Below the pieces are notes generated by a model, which saw nothing but the letters and a program-made list of their open reading frames with translations, did not search any database and was not told the origin of the DNA. Below are positions 55,000-63,893 of a DNA stretch of 64,000 nucleotides, in pieces. Within the stretch, counting starts at the first letter, position 1, and each line of letters opens with the position of its first letter. The stretch is from Acetomicrobium hydrogeniformans (GTDB lineage: Bacteria > Synergistota > Synergistia > Synergistales > JAFGMB01), in contig JAENYO010000002.1 in assembly GCA_016841745.1 (NCBI GenBank), positions 62,001 to 126,000 of the forward strand, in the 5' to 3' direction. Made by a program: the position numbers and the translations under genes.

Positions 55000-55326
55000 C
55001 TGGAAAAAATAACATCTTTGTTTAAAACTTTATCGGATCCAACCAGGCTTCAGATACTTCTTATCCTTCTTTTTCATGGCGAGACATGTGTGTGTCAGTT
55101 TACCCGCTGCCTTGAGGCACCCCAGACACTTGTTTCCAGGCACCTCAGGGTCCTAAGGGAAAATGGACTTGTAGAAGGGGAGCAGAAACAGCAGTGGGTA
55201 TACTACCGGATCAGTGATTCCCTGAACCATATGGAGAAACGTATCCTGAAGGTTCTGAGGGAAAATTATGAGGGTCATAGAAAAATTGATTGTTTTCTGA
55301 AGAAAATCAGTGAAAATCCGTGCTGA
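55000..55326 (+). CDS. arsR: ArsR-family arsenic-responsive repressor
   Basis: A winged-helix metalloregulator of about 108 residues: LFKTLSDPTRLQILLILL, the thiol site GETCVCQFTRC (Cys30, Cys32, Cys37) that binds As(III) or Sb(III), and ETLVSRHL-like QTLVSRHLRVLRENGLV recognition helix. The frame's GTG at 54991 lies inside the ribosome binding site GGAGG (54987-54991). The properly spaced codon is CTG at 55000, eight bases away, which I take as the start. It heads arsR-arsF-arsG-acr3. Confidence 0.88.
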   Translation: MEKITSLFKTLSDPTRLQILLILLFHGETCVCQFTRCLEAPQTLVSRHLRVLRENGLVEGEQKQQWVYYRISDSLNHMEKRILKVLRENYEGHRKIDCFLKKISENPC

Positions 55327-55357
55327 TTTATCCAGTTATACAGAAGGAGCTGATTTG

Positions 55358-55852
55358 ATGAGAGAGGGAAGAATGGTATTTATAGGGTATCCCGTTCTTT
55401 TAATGATAGTGGCGGGTTTTATCTTTCTGTTTGGGGCGGTTTTTCCATCTTCTGCCCAGGAAATGGTCCAGAACTCTGCGGTTGATAGTATCAATGGACA
55501 TGAATATGGGGAGGACAGTCAATTTGTTGTTTATTATTTTCATGGCAACAAAAGATGTTCGACCTGTAAAAAGCTTGAAAAATATAGTGAAGAAGGGGTT
55601 CATTCGCAGCAGGTTATGGACAGGACTGGCATTACCCTTCCCCTGGAGATAGTAAATTTTGATATCCCGGAAAATAAGCATTTTATGGAGGACTTTGATC
55701 TTTACACCCAGTCACTTGTAATTACAGAGGTAAGGGATGGCAAGATACTCAGGTGGGAGAACCTCGACCAGATATGGATGCTGGTAGGTGACAGGGAAGA
55801 ATTTATTGAATACATTCAGGATGGGATATGTTCATTTGTGAAGGGTGAATGA
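55358..55852 (+). CDS. ArsF-type thiol protein of the arsenic operon
   Basis: The 164 residues have an N-terminal membrane or signal segment (about 8-32) and a thioredoxin-like extracytoplasmic domain with VVYYFHGNKRCSTCKKLEKY (Cys67-x2-Cys70). It resembles proteins annotated as the ArsF-family subunit linked to organoarsenical nitro group reduction. ATG 55358 follows AAGGAG. It overlaps the next gene. It probably passes electrons to or from the ArsG membrane protein. Confidence 0.75.
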   Translation: MREGRMVFIGYPVLLMIVAGFIFLFGAVFPSSAQEMVQNSAVDSINGHEYGEDSQFVVYYFHGNKRCSTCKKLEKYSEEGVHSQQVMDRTGITLPLEIVNFDIPENKHFMEDFDLYTQSLVITEVRDGKILRWENLDQIWMLVGDREEFIEYIQDGICSFVKGE

Positions 55853-56546
55853 TGTGGGTGTCTCCCTGGTGGGTCTAGCCGGTGCTCTATGGTTGGGAAT
55901 ACTTGTTGCCGTAAGTCCATGCCCACTGGCTACTAATATTCTTGCCATTACCTACATAGGTAGAGGAACAGAAGTTCGGAGTTGGAGTGTTTTAGCCAGA
56001 GGAGGCTACTATATACTTGGCAGGGCTCTGGCTTACCTGCTTCTCGGTTACGTTCTTGCTGCCGGGGCTATGTCTGTACCATCCCTTTCACGATTCCTGC
56101 AGAATGATTTCAACAGGATCCTTGGTCCTGTACTTATAATTGCAGGCTGTTCTATTCTTGGTTTATTCAAGCTGGATATACCCTTTCTGAGAGTGGGGGA
56201 AAATCTTGCTGAAAGGGTTTCCGGAAATGGAATTACGGGAAGTTTCCTATTGGGAGTGATATTTGCCCTTTCTTTCTGTCCAGTATCGGCAGCCCTGTTC
56301 TTTGGAAGCCTTGTCCCACTTGCCATAAAGAGCCATGCCAGTTTTCTGGCCCCCCTCGCTTTCAGCATAGGGACTTCTCTCCCGGTAGTGTTATTTGCCA
56401 TCCTTCTAGCCTTTGGAACTGCTTACGTCGGAAGTGTCTATAAACATATAAAACAAGTGGAAATATGGTTTCGACGACTGACAGGAGTCCTTTTTGTAGC
56501 CGTGGGATTTTATTTTGTATTTATTCATCTTTTCAATATCTTATGA
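55845..56546 (+). CDS. ArsG-type membrane protein (DsbD/CcdA-like)
   Basis: The 233 residues form about six membrane helices with two Cys-Pro sites typical of the DsbD/CcdA fold: AVSPCPLATNILAI near residue 26 and ALSFCPVSAALFFG near residue 146. It would carry reducing equivalents or solutes across the membrane for arsenic handling. The GTG start at 55845 overlaps the end of the ArsF-type gene by eight bases, so they are co-translated. Confidence 0.75.
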   Translation: MNDVGVSLVGLAGALWLGILVAVSPCPLATNILAITYIGRGTEVRSWSVLARGGYYILGRALAYLLLGYVLAAGAMSVPSLSRFLQNDFNRILGPVLIIAGCSILGLFKLDIPFLRVGENLAERVSGNGITGSFLLGVIFALSFCPVSAALFFGSLVPLAIKSHASFLAPLAFSIGTSLPVVLFAILLAFGTAYVGSVYKHIKQVEIWFRRLTGVLFVAVGFYFVFIHLFNIL

Positions 56547-56598
56547 AAGCATCTTGAGCTTGTTGAGCAGGTAAAAAATTCTGGAGGTGCTATATTTT

Positions 56599-57816
56599 AT
56601 GGGAGAAACCAGAGCAGTCAAAACCAGTCCAAAGGGGCTTGGTTTTTTTGAGAAATACCTTACTGTATGGGTTTTTCTGAGTATCCTGGCCGGTATAGGC
56701 CTTGGAAAGGTGGCTCCAGAATTAGCTGCCGGACTGGATGGCATGGCCATATCGGTAAATGGAGCACCTGTGGTATCCATACCTATAGCCATATGTCTTT
56801 TTTTCATGATGTATCCCATCATGGTGAAAATAGATTTTGATGAGGTTGTTCAGGCCGGCAAGAGCATTAAACCGGTCGGGCTGACTCTTTTTATAAACTG
56901 GGCCATCAAACCCTTTACAATGTATGCCATATCTATATTTTTTCTTGGAACCCTTTTTCTCAAGTTTATAGGTCCTGAAGCAATTGACCTTTTGAAGATG
57001 CCCTTTGGTCTGGATCTTGCTGTGGGAGATACCTACGGAGTAGGCAGAGTCATCCTTGTAAACGGGATAAAGATGCTGGAAGTCCCCCTCTGGAGGAGTT
57101 ATCTTGCAGGGTGTATTCTTCTCGGGATAGCTCCATGTACGGCTATGGTCCTTGTCTGGGGTTTTCTGGCCAGGGGTAACGACGGACATACCCTGGTCAT
57201 GGTGGCTATAAATTCTCTAACCATGCTTGTCCTTTACGGAGTCCTTGGAGGTTTCCTTCTTGGTGTTGGAAGGATACCTGTACCGTGGGAGGCTCTCCTG
57301 TTATCCATATCCATCTATGTGGCACTGCCTTTAGTGGCTGGTTATTTCTCCCGTAAATTCATATTCAGGACCTTTGGCAGGGAGTGGTTCGAGGGGAAAT
57401 TTCTCCATGTTCTTACCCCTGTGACAATAACCGCCCTTCTTATCACCCTGGTACTCCTGTTCTCCTTCAAGGGAGAGGTTATAGTGACTAAACCTCTCAC
57501 CATATTATGGATCGCCATTCCTCTCTTTATTCAGACGGTGCTGATATTCGGGTTAGGTTACTGGCTTGCTAGGAAACTTGGCCTGAAATATGCCGATGCA
57601 GCTCCATCTGCCATGATCGGGGCTTCAAACCATTTTGAGGTCGCCATCGCTACTGCGACCATGCTATTTGGAATTTCCTCTGGAGCTGCTCTTGCCACAG
57701 TGGTGGGAGTTCTGATAGAGGTTCCTGTAATGCTAATGCTTGTCAGGATCTGTCTTAAGACTCAGCACTGGTTTGAGAAGGGTACCTCCGAATATGAAAT
57801 TGAAACAGGAGGATAA
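56599..57816 (+). CDS. acr3: ACR3-family arsenite efflux transporter
   Basis: A ten-helix arsenite exporter, about 405 residues, with [52 protein letters not shown] (conserved Cys) and [17 protein letters not shown]. It pumps As(III) from the cell. ATG 56599 follows GGAGG (56583-56587), 11 bases away. It ends the ars operon at the terminator 57835-57875. Confidence 0.93.
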   Translation: MGETRAVKTSPKGLGFFEKYLTVWVFLSILAGIGLGKVAPELAAGLDGMAISVNGAPVVSIPIAICLFFMMYPIMVKIDFDEVVQAGKSIKPVGLTLFINWAIKPFTMYAISIFFLGTLFLKFIGPEAIDLLKMPFGLDLAVGDTYGVGRVILVNGIKMLEVPLWRSYLAGCILLGIAPCTAMVLVWGFLARGNDGHTLVMVAINSLTMLVLYGVLGGFLLGVGRIPVPWEALLLSISIYVALPLVAGYFSRKFIFRTFGREWFEGKFLHVLTPVTITALLITLVLLFSFKGEVIVTKPLTILWIAIPLFIQTVLIFGLGYWLARKLGLKYADAAPSAMIGASNHFEVAIATATMLFGISSGAALATVVGVLIEVPVMLMLVRICLKTQHWFEKGTSEYEIETGG

Positions 57817-57834
57817 TCCAAGAGATTGCAGATT

Positions 57835-57875
57835 AAAGGGGCTCCTGGAGGTTATACTTCGGGAGCCCCTTTTTA
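57835..57875 (+). terminator. terminator of the ars operon
   Basis: AAAGGGGCTCC and GGAGCCCCTTT form an 11-bp stem around 16 bases, then TTTT. Confidence 0.88.
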
Positions 57876-57893
57876 TACAGTGAAAAACGGGAC

Positions 57894-58706
57894 TTATGAG
57901 GTGATAAATTTTATCACTGCAGAGGCGAGTTTTTCTGGAAACTGGTAAAGCATTCCGTGGCCGCCATTTTCTATTGTCACAATGGTGGCGTCAGGAATCA
58001 GATCGAAAAGAATATCCGAATTTTTGGGCAGAACAATGGCATCTTCGGTCCCTGTAAGGAGAAGGGTTTTCTTCTGCAGTCCCTTCAGCCGTGTGAATGT
58101 TCCACTCCATGACAGGATGGCCTTTACCTGTTCTCTTATGGTGTCCATGTAGTCTACGTAAACTGTCATGGGTCTGGCGGTGAAGGCCTTTGCAAAGCCC
58201 GGTTTATCTCTTAGCCATGATGGAGGGAACATAAGATCCAGTGCTCTTTGTGTCATTTCTTCCGGAGTTCCGGTAGTATCGAAAAGTCGTTTTGTTACTG
58301 CGGCAGGAGGCAGTATAGCCTCTGAACCACCACAGTTACTGGCATAGAGGATAAGTTTCATGACCTTGTCAGGAAAATTCAGGGCCAGTTCCTGAGTTAT
58401 AAAACTTCCCATGGACCAACCCATAACATGGGCCCTGTCTATGGCCAGGGCTTCCAGAAGGTCCGCAGAATCCCTGGCGAACTGCTCTATGGAAAAGGGA
58501 GCAGAACCTTTTTCCGAGTCTCCCATACCCCTGTTGTCGAAGGCGATGACTTTGAACCTGGAGGCAAGCAGATTGATGAAGGGCATTCCCCAGTAGTCCA
58601 TAAGGGCAGCAAAACCGGTTATCAGGAGAAGAGGTTCTCCCTCTCCGTGTATTGAATAGGCAAGTTGTGTATCTCCTGTATCTACTTTGTTAAAGAAGTT
58701 AACCAT
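57894..58706 (-). CDS. alpha/beta-fold hydrolase
   Basis: The 270 residues show the standard fold: LAYSIHGEGEPLLLITGF, AFDNRGMGDSEK, the nucleophile elbow MGWSMGSF (Ser98), an acid in LLTGTEDAIVLP and His in ENGGHGMLYQ. Substrate unknown. ATG 58706 is chosen because it lies just five bases after the stop of the flavoprotein gene; a longer frame would overlap that gene. It is the last of three minus-strand genes. Confidence 0.85.
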   Translation of the reverse strand: MVNFFNKVDTGDTQLAYSIHGEGEPLLLITGFAALMDYWGMPFINLLASRFKVIAFDNRGMGDSEKGSAPFSIEQFARDSADLLEALAIDRAHVMGWSMGSFITQELALNFPDKVMKLILYASNCGGSEAILPPAAVTKRLFDTTGTPEEMTQRALDLMFPPSWLRDKPGFAKAFTARPMTVYVDYMDTIREQVKAILSWSGTFTRLKGLQKKTLLLTGTEDAIVLPKNSDILFDLIPDATIVTIENGGHGMLYQFPEKLASAVIKFITS

Positions 58707-58710
58707 TTTT

Positions 58711-60291
58711 CTATTCAGTCCATATTTCTCCATCTTTAATGTAGACAGAAACATTCTTTTTCCATTCATCCCTCTGTGTGGGATAGTCTTCACGGAAATG
58801 AACTCCCCGGCTTTCTTCCCTTACGAAGGCGGCCTTCGCTATGGACATGGCAGAATCAAGAAGCCCCCTTATTTCAAGGGCAGAGAGCAGTTCCAGGTGG
58901 TCAGTTACCTTGAGGGTCAAATAGACATTATCCAGTTCCTGCAGATTGGCTATGGACCGCTCTATTGAAGCAGCCGTTCTAACTGGCCCCAGTCCTTCCT
59001 GCACAGTTCTTTTGATATTTTTTCTTATCATTAAAGGTGACTCACTGCCCCTGGTCCAGTTCGTAACCATTTCCCTGCTTTGTATGGGCTCAAAATCTAC
59101 AGCCCTTTCAGTTACCCATTCAGAAGCGGATTTTCCTGCTATAAGTCCGAAAGTAACAATGTTCGTGAGGGCATTTCCTCCGATGCGGCTTGCACCATCT
59201 ATGCCTCCTGTTACCTCTCCGCATGCATAAAGACCTTCTATTCCGGTAAAGCATGAGGTGTCTATCTGTACGCCTCCGGTCATGTAGTGCTCGATAGGGC
59301 TTACTCCAACCGGACCGTATTCCCAGGGTTTGCGGTCCTTCGGATAAAAGGTCAGCATTTCAACCAGAGGTTCGCTTTCCCAGTCCTTTTCCGGAATCTG
59401 TTCAAGGTGCAAAAGAGCCTTTCCACCTCTTTTGAGGTGCCTTGCCAGAAATATGGAACCCTTGTCCCTGGCGTAGTAGTTTGCCTCCATTCCATCTTTC
59501 AAGCCCCAGGACTGGATCGCTTCAAGAAGAAATTCCCTGTTTTTTTCATCGACCAGGGGAACCCTGTCTATCAGCGCAAGGTCCACCAGCCAGTTAGTAA
59601 AGCCAGGTTCATCCCAGCCCAGGGGGTAGAACTGGACAAATTCCATGTCCCTCAGCGATGCTCCTGCCCGAAGGGCGAGAGAGTAGCCGTCTCCGGTTAT
59701 CCTGCTTGGGTTATCTGTCCTTTCGTAGATCTGTCCGGCTCCCCCGGTGGCGAGAATAACGGCAGATGCTCCAAACCCGCATACCTTGCCAGTTTGCCAG
59801 TTAACGCATTCAACACCGGAAATTTTCCCATCCTCTAATCTTAATTCTGTAGCAACGGTATTTTCCACAAACCGTATTCCCAGGCCCCCTGCTATACGGT
59901 ATAGTTCCTCCACCATTCCATAACCCGCCATAAAGGGGTTTGGAGCACTAGCCTTTGTGGATGCATGACCGGAATCCATCAGACTCAGGGTAACTCCCCA
60001 GGATTGCAGCTCTTCCATGGATTTTAGGGCATTTTCCGAGAAGGCCTGGACCAGCTTCAGATCATTTACATAACAGCCGATCTCCATGGTTTTTGATGCG
60101 TGCATTTCCGGGGGGACATGTCCGCAGCCCAGGGTGAAAATACCTGCTGCATAGGCAGTACAGGATCCGGTTCCAAGGGGTGTTTTACTGAGAACAACTA
60201 CTTCCGTACCGGGTTTCCTTGCAGCTATTGCCGCCACCAGACCTGCTCCTCCTGAGCCTATAACTATTATTCTTCTAGTCATTCTGTTCAC
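58711..60291 (-). CDS. FAD-dependent oxidoreductase, fumarate reductase flavoprotein-like
   Basis: The 526 residues match the FrdA/SdhA/NadB flavoprotein superfamily: FAD site IIVIGSGGAGLVAAIAA, GTGSCTAYAAGIF, EFVQFYPLGW, HYMTGGVQID and GEVTGGIDGASRIGGNAL, and a C-terminal helical domain ending SRGVHFREDYP. No iron-sulfur or membrane partner subunit is beside it, so it may act as a stand-alone oxidase or dehydrogenase. It overlaps the P1 peptidase gene by 17 bases and is followed by the alpha/beta hydrolase. Confidence 0.85.
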   Translation of the reverse strand: MNRMTRRIIVIGSGGAGLVAAIAARKPGTEVVVLSKTPLGTGSCTAYAAGIFTLGCGHVPPEMHASKTMEIGCYVNDLKLVQAFSENALKSMEELQSWGVTLSLMDSGHASTKASAPNPFMAGYGMVEELYRIAGGLGIRFVENTVATELRLEDGKISGVECVNWQTGKVCGFGASAVILATGGAGQIYERTDNPSRITGDGYSLALRAGASLRDMEFVQFYPLGWDEPGFTNWLVDLALIDRVPLVDEKNREFLLEAIQSWGLKDGMEANYYARDKGSIFLARHLKRGGKALLHLEQIPEKDWESEPLVEMLTFYPKDRKPWEYGPVGVSPIEHYMTGGVQIDTSCFTGIEGLYACGEVTGGIDGASRIGGNALTNIVTFGLIAGKSASEWVTERAVDFEPIQSREMVTNWTRGSESPLMIRKNIKRTVQEGLGPVRTAASIERSIANLQELDNVYLTLKVTDHLELLSALEIRGLLDSAMSIAKAAFVREESRGVHFREDYPTQRDEWKKNVSVYIKDGEIWTE

Positions 60292-61366
60292 TTCCTTCAG
60301 TAGCAGGGTAAATTGATCCCGGAATATGATCCATGAATTCTGCCAGGGATCTTCTGTAATTCTCGTCTCTCCCGGTTAAAGGCGAAGCGTATATCATTGA
60401 ATTCAGGATGGCTTCCTCGGTGGCTTCCACTACACCCCGGAAAAGGGGATCAATCATTTCATCGTTGAACATCTTCATAGCGATAGTGGCATTATCATTA
60501 TAATGATCGACCCGGTTAGCTGTTGTAAAGGCAAGGGCTATTTCACCGCTTCCATTCTCGATGAATGATCCCGTCCTGCTTATACCCACCGAGGCCCTTC
60601 TGCACAGTCTTTTAAGCTGTCTTTCCGAAAGAGGAGCATCCGTAGCTATTACTACGATTATTGACCCGGGATTATTATCATTATGGAGTGGAGCTGTTTT
60701 ATAAATGGCCTCTCCGGTTTTTACTCCCTTTATTGTCAGATCCTTCATTTGTCCGAAGTTCGAGAGTACAAGGGTTCCAACTGTGAAGGTTTCACAGGCA
60801 GTTTCTGCGATCCGGGATGAACTGCCGATGCCACCCTTCAGCTTGTAGCAGGACATTCCTTTGCCAGCCCCCACATCTCCCTGGTTGAATTCTGCGGATG
60901 CATTTTCTATTGCCTGGCTGACATGTTCCGGTTTTACGTGTAATGCCCTTATGTCATTAAGAAAACCGTCATTGCATTCACATATCACGGGGTTGACTGT
61001 TCCAGTATCTCTTCCTATATCTTCGTTCTTTTCAAGCATGTACTTAACAAGACCCTGGTATGCGTCGCCTACGCTGAGGGTGTTCGTCAGTATAATGGGA
61101 GTTTCTATAGTACCGAGTTCTTCCACCTGGATCAGGCCGGCTGACTTGCCGAAACCGTTTATCACATGGGATGCTGCCATAACCTTTTCCCTGAAAAGAT
61201 TTCCCTGGTGGGGGAGTATGGCCGTAACCCCTGTTCTGGCGGTACCTTCCGAGAGAGTTACATGGCCGACCGTCACACCCTTTACATCTGCTATGGAATT
61301 TAGATTTCCCTTTGGGAGGATACCTGTGTCGAAACCGATGTTTTTGAGATTTTCATGTTCTTTCAT
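60275..61366 (-). CDS. P1-family peptidase (DmpA/BapA-type aminopeptidase)
   Basis: A self-cleaving N-terminal nucleophile aminopeptidase, 363 residues, that typically releases N-terminal D- or beta-amino acids. The cleavage site is Gly234-Ser235 in NNPGSIIVVIATDAPLS; Ser235 becomes the nucleophile. Other family blocks are ADVKGVTVGHVTL, GVTAILPHQGN and GDVGAGKGMSCYKLKGGIG. It is the first gene of a three-gene operon. A D-aminoacyl-tRNA deacylase gene starts on the other strand about 140 bases away. Confidence 0.9.
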   Translation of the reverse strand: MKEHENLKNIGFDTGILPKGNLNSIADVKGVTVGHVTLSEGTARTGVTAILPHQGNLFREKVMAASHVINGFGKSAGLIQVEELGTIETPIILTNTLSVGDAYQGLVKYMLEKNEDIGRDTGTVNPVICECNDGFLNDIRALHVKPEHVSQAIENASAEFNQGDVGAGKGMSCYKLKGGIGSSSRIAETACETFTVGTLVLSNFGQMKDLTIKGVKTGEAIYKTAPLHNDNNPGSIIVVIATDAPLSERQLKRLCRRASVGISRTGSFIENGSGEIALAFTTANRVDHYNDNATIAMKMFNDEMIDPLFRGVVEATEEAILNSMIYASPLTGRDENYRRSLAEFMDHIPGSIYPATEGSEQND

Positions 61367-61509
61367 ACTCTCACCATCCCATTGTTATCTATCTCAAGCT
61401 ATTTCCGATTCATTAAACCATATTTGGTCTTATTTGGGAAAAAGTGTTCTGGTTAAGCTTTTTCGAGTATTATTTAAATCAAAAAACTGATCTGGAAAAG
61501 AGGTCTGTC

Positions 61510-62445
61510 ATGAGTCATTCTCGAAAAGCCCTTTATTTCTTCTGTGTAAAAGAACCCTGGCACTATGTTGGCAGGGATGTATTTGAAAGATCAATGAAAT
61601 TATATGACCTCAGGGAGACCCATGTTGCTGTTGACGGTTATCCCGTAATGGAATATCGGGATCACAAGGGTAATATCTTTTATTTCATGAGGCAGAATGC
61701 CCTGGTGAGCTATGAATTCGACCGTTTTCTACCAATATTGAAAGAACATTTTCCTGATGTTGAAATTGCTGGCGAGGTCAACTGGCACGGAGGGGAAAAG
61801 GCTCCCGACAGGGTGCTGACCGTCCATTCCATTGGCGACGTCGAAAAAGGTTATTTCAGCCCTGCTGTTCCTCTTTTCATGAGGAATCTGCTTTACTCCA
61901 TGGAGAAATATAGGGTTGAATTCGGACTGGATGATTTTACCGTTACCACCGAGGCAACCCACTGGACGGGTTCCATCAAGGGAGGAGATCCCTCTCTGAT
62001 CTCTGAGTATGCTGTTCCTCTGCTTGATATAGAGATCGGAAGTGTTCCTGAAACATGGGAAAACCCTGAAGCTGTAGAGATCCTTGCCCGATCCCTGGTG
62101 GAGGTTTTTGACCGGGATGAAGATCTGATCAATATTCTATGTGTTGGAGGTACCCATTTTGCGGATTGTTTTGCCGATGCAGCGAAGGCCTTTGACTATC
62201 CCCTGGGTATAAGCCATATTCTTCCAAATCAGTGGCTGGTATCCGGTGGATATGAGACTGAAGAAGGTTTAAAAAAGATGAAAGACTGTGCAGCCGCTAT
62301 ACCGGGTGGAATAAAGGCTGTGTTCTACCATGAAGGCATCAAGGGGCCTTACCGTCAGACCTGCCGTGACCTTGCCGAAGAACTTGAAATACCTGTATAT
62401 AAGCATAAGAAACTTCGAAAACTGGAAGACCTGGAGATACTGTAG
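61510..62445 (+). CDS. D-aminoacyl-tRNA deacylase, archaeal/plant DTD2 (GEK1) type
   Basis: This enzyme class removes D-amino acids from mischarged tRNA. The 311 residues contain the GEK1/DTD2 blocks: LTVHSIGD (near 103-110), TTEATHWTGS (147-155), DIEIGSVPETW (173-183) and VGGTHFADCF, with SHILPNQW. The family is known mainly from archaea and plants; bacteria normally use the unrelated DTD1. ATG 61510 lies after AAGAGG; the longer frame upstream has no binding site. The racemases and P1 peptidase nearby make D-amino-acid stress plausible. Confidence 0.75.
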   Translation: MSHSRKALYFFCVKEPWHYVGRDVFERSMKLYDLRETHVAVDGYPVMEYRDHKGNIFYFMRQNALVSYEFDRFLPILKEHFPDVEIAGEVNWHGGEKAPDRVLTVHSIGDVEKGYFSPAVPLFMRNLLYSMEKYRVEFGLDDFTVTTEATHWTGSIKGGDPSLISEYAVPLLDIEIGSVPETWENPEAVEILARSLVEVFDRDEDLINILCVGGTHFADCFADAAKAFDYPLGISHILPNQWLVSGGYETEEGLKKMKDCAAAIPGGIKAVFYHEGIKGPYRQTCRDLAEELEIPVYKHKKLRKLEDLEIL

Positions 62446-62498
62446 CGAAACTGAGTTATGCCCCTATCCTTGTACAATTTCAAAAGGAGGTTTCTGCA

Positions 62499-63437
62499 AT
62501 GGGAAAAGAACTGAAAGCATGCTGTATAGGGACCGGCACCATGGGTTCTTCCATTTCCCTGACCCTTGCCATGGGCGGTATGGAGGTTGTAATGTTCGGG
62601 CGAACCAGACCCAGCCTTGAAAGGGGGTTAAGTTCTATCGACTCTTTCTGCAGGAATCTGGTTGAGTCCGGGTTATTTGCAGATTCCGAGATGGGGAAGA
62701 TCAGAGGACGGATAGAATCTTCAACTGATCTTGAAGGTTCCCTGGAGGGTTCATCCTTTGTATCAGAGGCAGTGTCGGAAGACCTGGATCTAAAACGGAA
62801 ACTTTTCTCCACTGTGGAAACTCTCGTCCCTTCTGAAGCTGTTCTGACCAGTACAACATCCGGGCTGGATCCGGATCTCATATCCGCAGGGATGACTCAC
62901 AAAGAACGTTTTTTGGTAGCCCACTTCAGCAACCCGGCTCACCTCATGCCCTTTGTCGAACTTGTTCCCTGTGGAGCAACTTCTTCCATGGCCATGGACT
63001 TTACCAGGAAACTTCTTGAAAAGGCCGGGTTAAGACCTGTAAGCCTTTCAAGATATATTCCTGGATTTGTGTTCAATCGGCTTCAGTACGCCCTTCTGAG
63101 GGAGGCCATGTACCTTGTTGATGAAGGAATAGTAACGCCTGAAGCCGTGGATGAAGCAGTTACCTACGGACTGGGCCGCCGCCTTGCTTTTACGGGGCCA
63201 CTCAGGAGTGCTGACATGGGAGGTCTGGATGTTTTCAACAAGATCGCATCCTATCTTATGCCCATGCTCTGCAGTTCCGGTAAGGTTCCCGGCATACTGA
63301 GCGAACCCGTTGCTCATGGGAATCTTGGCTGTAAAACAGGTAAGGGTATCTTCGCCTGGACTGAAGAAGAGATAGAGGCTACAAAAAAGGAAAGAGAAAA
63401 GATCCTGATGTACTTTTTGAAAATGGAAGGATTTTAG
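62499..63437 (+). CDS. 3-hydroxyacyl-CoA dehydrogenase-family NAD protein
   Basis: The 312 residues comprise a Rossmann domain (about 1-190; ACCIGTGTMGSSISLTLAMGG start) and a helical 3HCDH C-terminal domain (about 195-310; IPGFVFNRLQYALLREAMYL, ending CKTGKGIF). It resembles 3-hydroxybutyryl-CoA dehydrogenase and relatives such as carnitine or gulonate dehydrogenase. A specific substrate cannot be named; no thiolase or crotonase is nearby. ATG 62499 follows AAAGGAGG. A hairpin and T-run follow. Confidence 0.85.
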   Translation: MGKELKACCIGTGTMGSSISLTLAMGGMEVVMFGRTRPSLERGLSSIDSFCRNLVESGLFADSEMGKIRGRIESSTDLEGSLEGSSFVSEAVSEDLDLKRKLFSTVETLVPSEAVLTSTTSGLDPDLISAGMTHKERFLVAHFSNPAHLMPFVELVPCGATSSMAMDFTRKLLEKAGLRPVSLSRYIPGFVFNRLQYALLREAMYLVDEGIVTPEAVDEAVTYGLGRRLAFTGPLRSADMGGLDVFNKIASYLMPMLCSSGKVPGILSEPVAHGNLGCKTGKGIFAWTEEEIEATKKEREKILMYFLKMEGF

Positions 63438-63528
63438 AAAAGACAATAGATGGTCTTTAGAAAATAAACTATCTTGATCGGAGAGGATCTGCACTCTGTT
63501 CAAAGAGGATTATATAACAGAAGTGATC

Positions 63529-63579
63529 ATTCCTTAACTGAATATGTCTTTGTATGTTAGCGATTAAGGAATTTTTTTC
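63529..63579 (+). terminator. possible terminator after the 3HCDH gene
   Basis: ATTCCTTAA and TTAAGGAAT pair across a 26-base loop and run into TTTTTTT. Confidence 0.55.
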
Positions 63580-63694
63580 GTTACCTGTTAAAAATCGACA
63601 GGAATTTCTGAAGAAATTACTGATATATATGGATTTGTACGATGTTTCATATAATTATGTCTGGTAAACATGTTTTATCAGCCGTAAATAGAAG

Positions 63695-63726
63695 AAGCGG
63701 GGGAGTTGGAGAGACTCCCCCGCTTC
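63695..63726. terminator. G+C-rich hairpin before the CdaR-type gene
   Basis: AAGCGGGGGAGT and ACTCCCCCGCTT form a perfect 12-bp stem with a 7-base loop. No T-run follows on the plus strand. Nothing else is recognisable in the gap 63438-63893. Confidence 0.6.
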
Positions 63727-63893
63727 GGAGGAAATAGTAAAGAAACTTTCAGGCCCATACATTCTTTTGATGTCACAATAGTCTAGGCCGATAACATCTT
63801 TCTGTCATCGTTTACACGGATCGAAAAAAGATGCTATAGTTTAAGGTATATTTGTTTATGGTCAACAAAAAAGGATAGGAAAGAGGGATTTTT

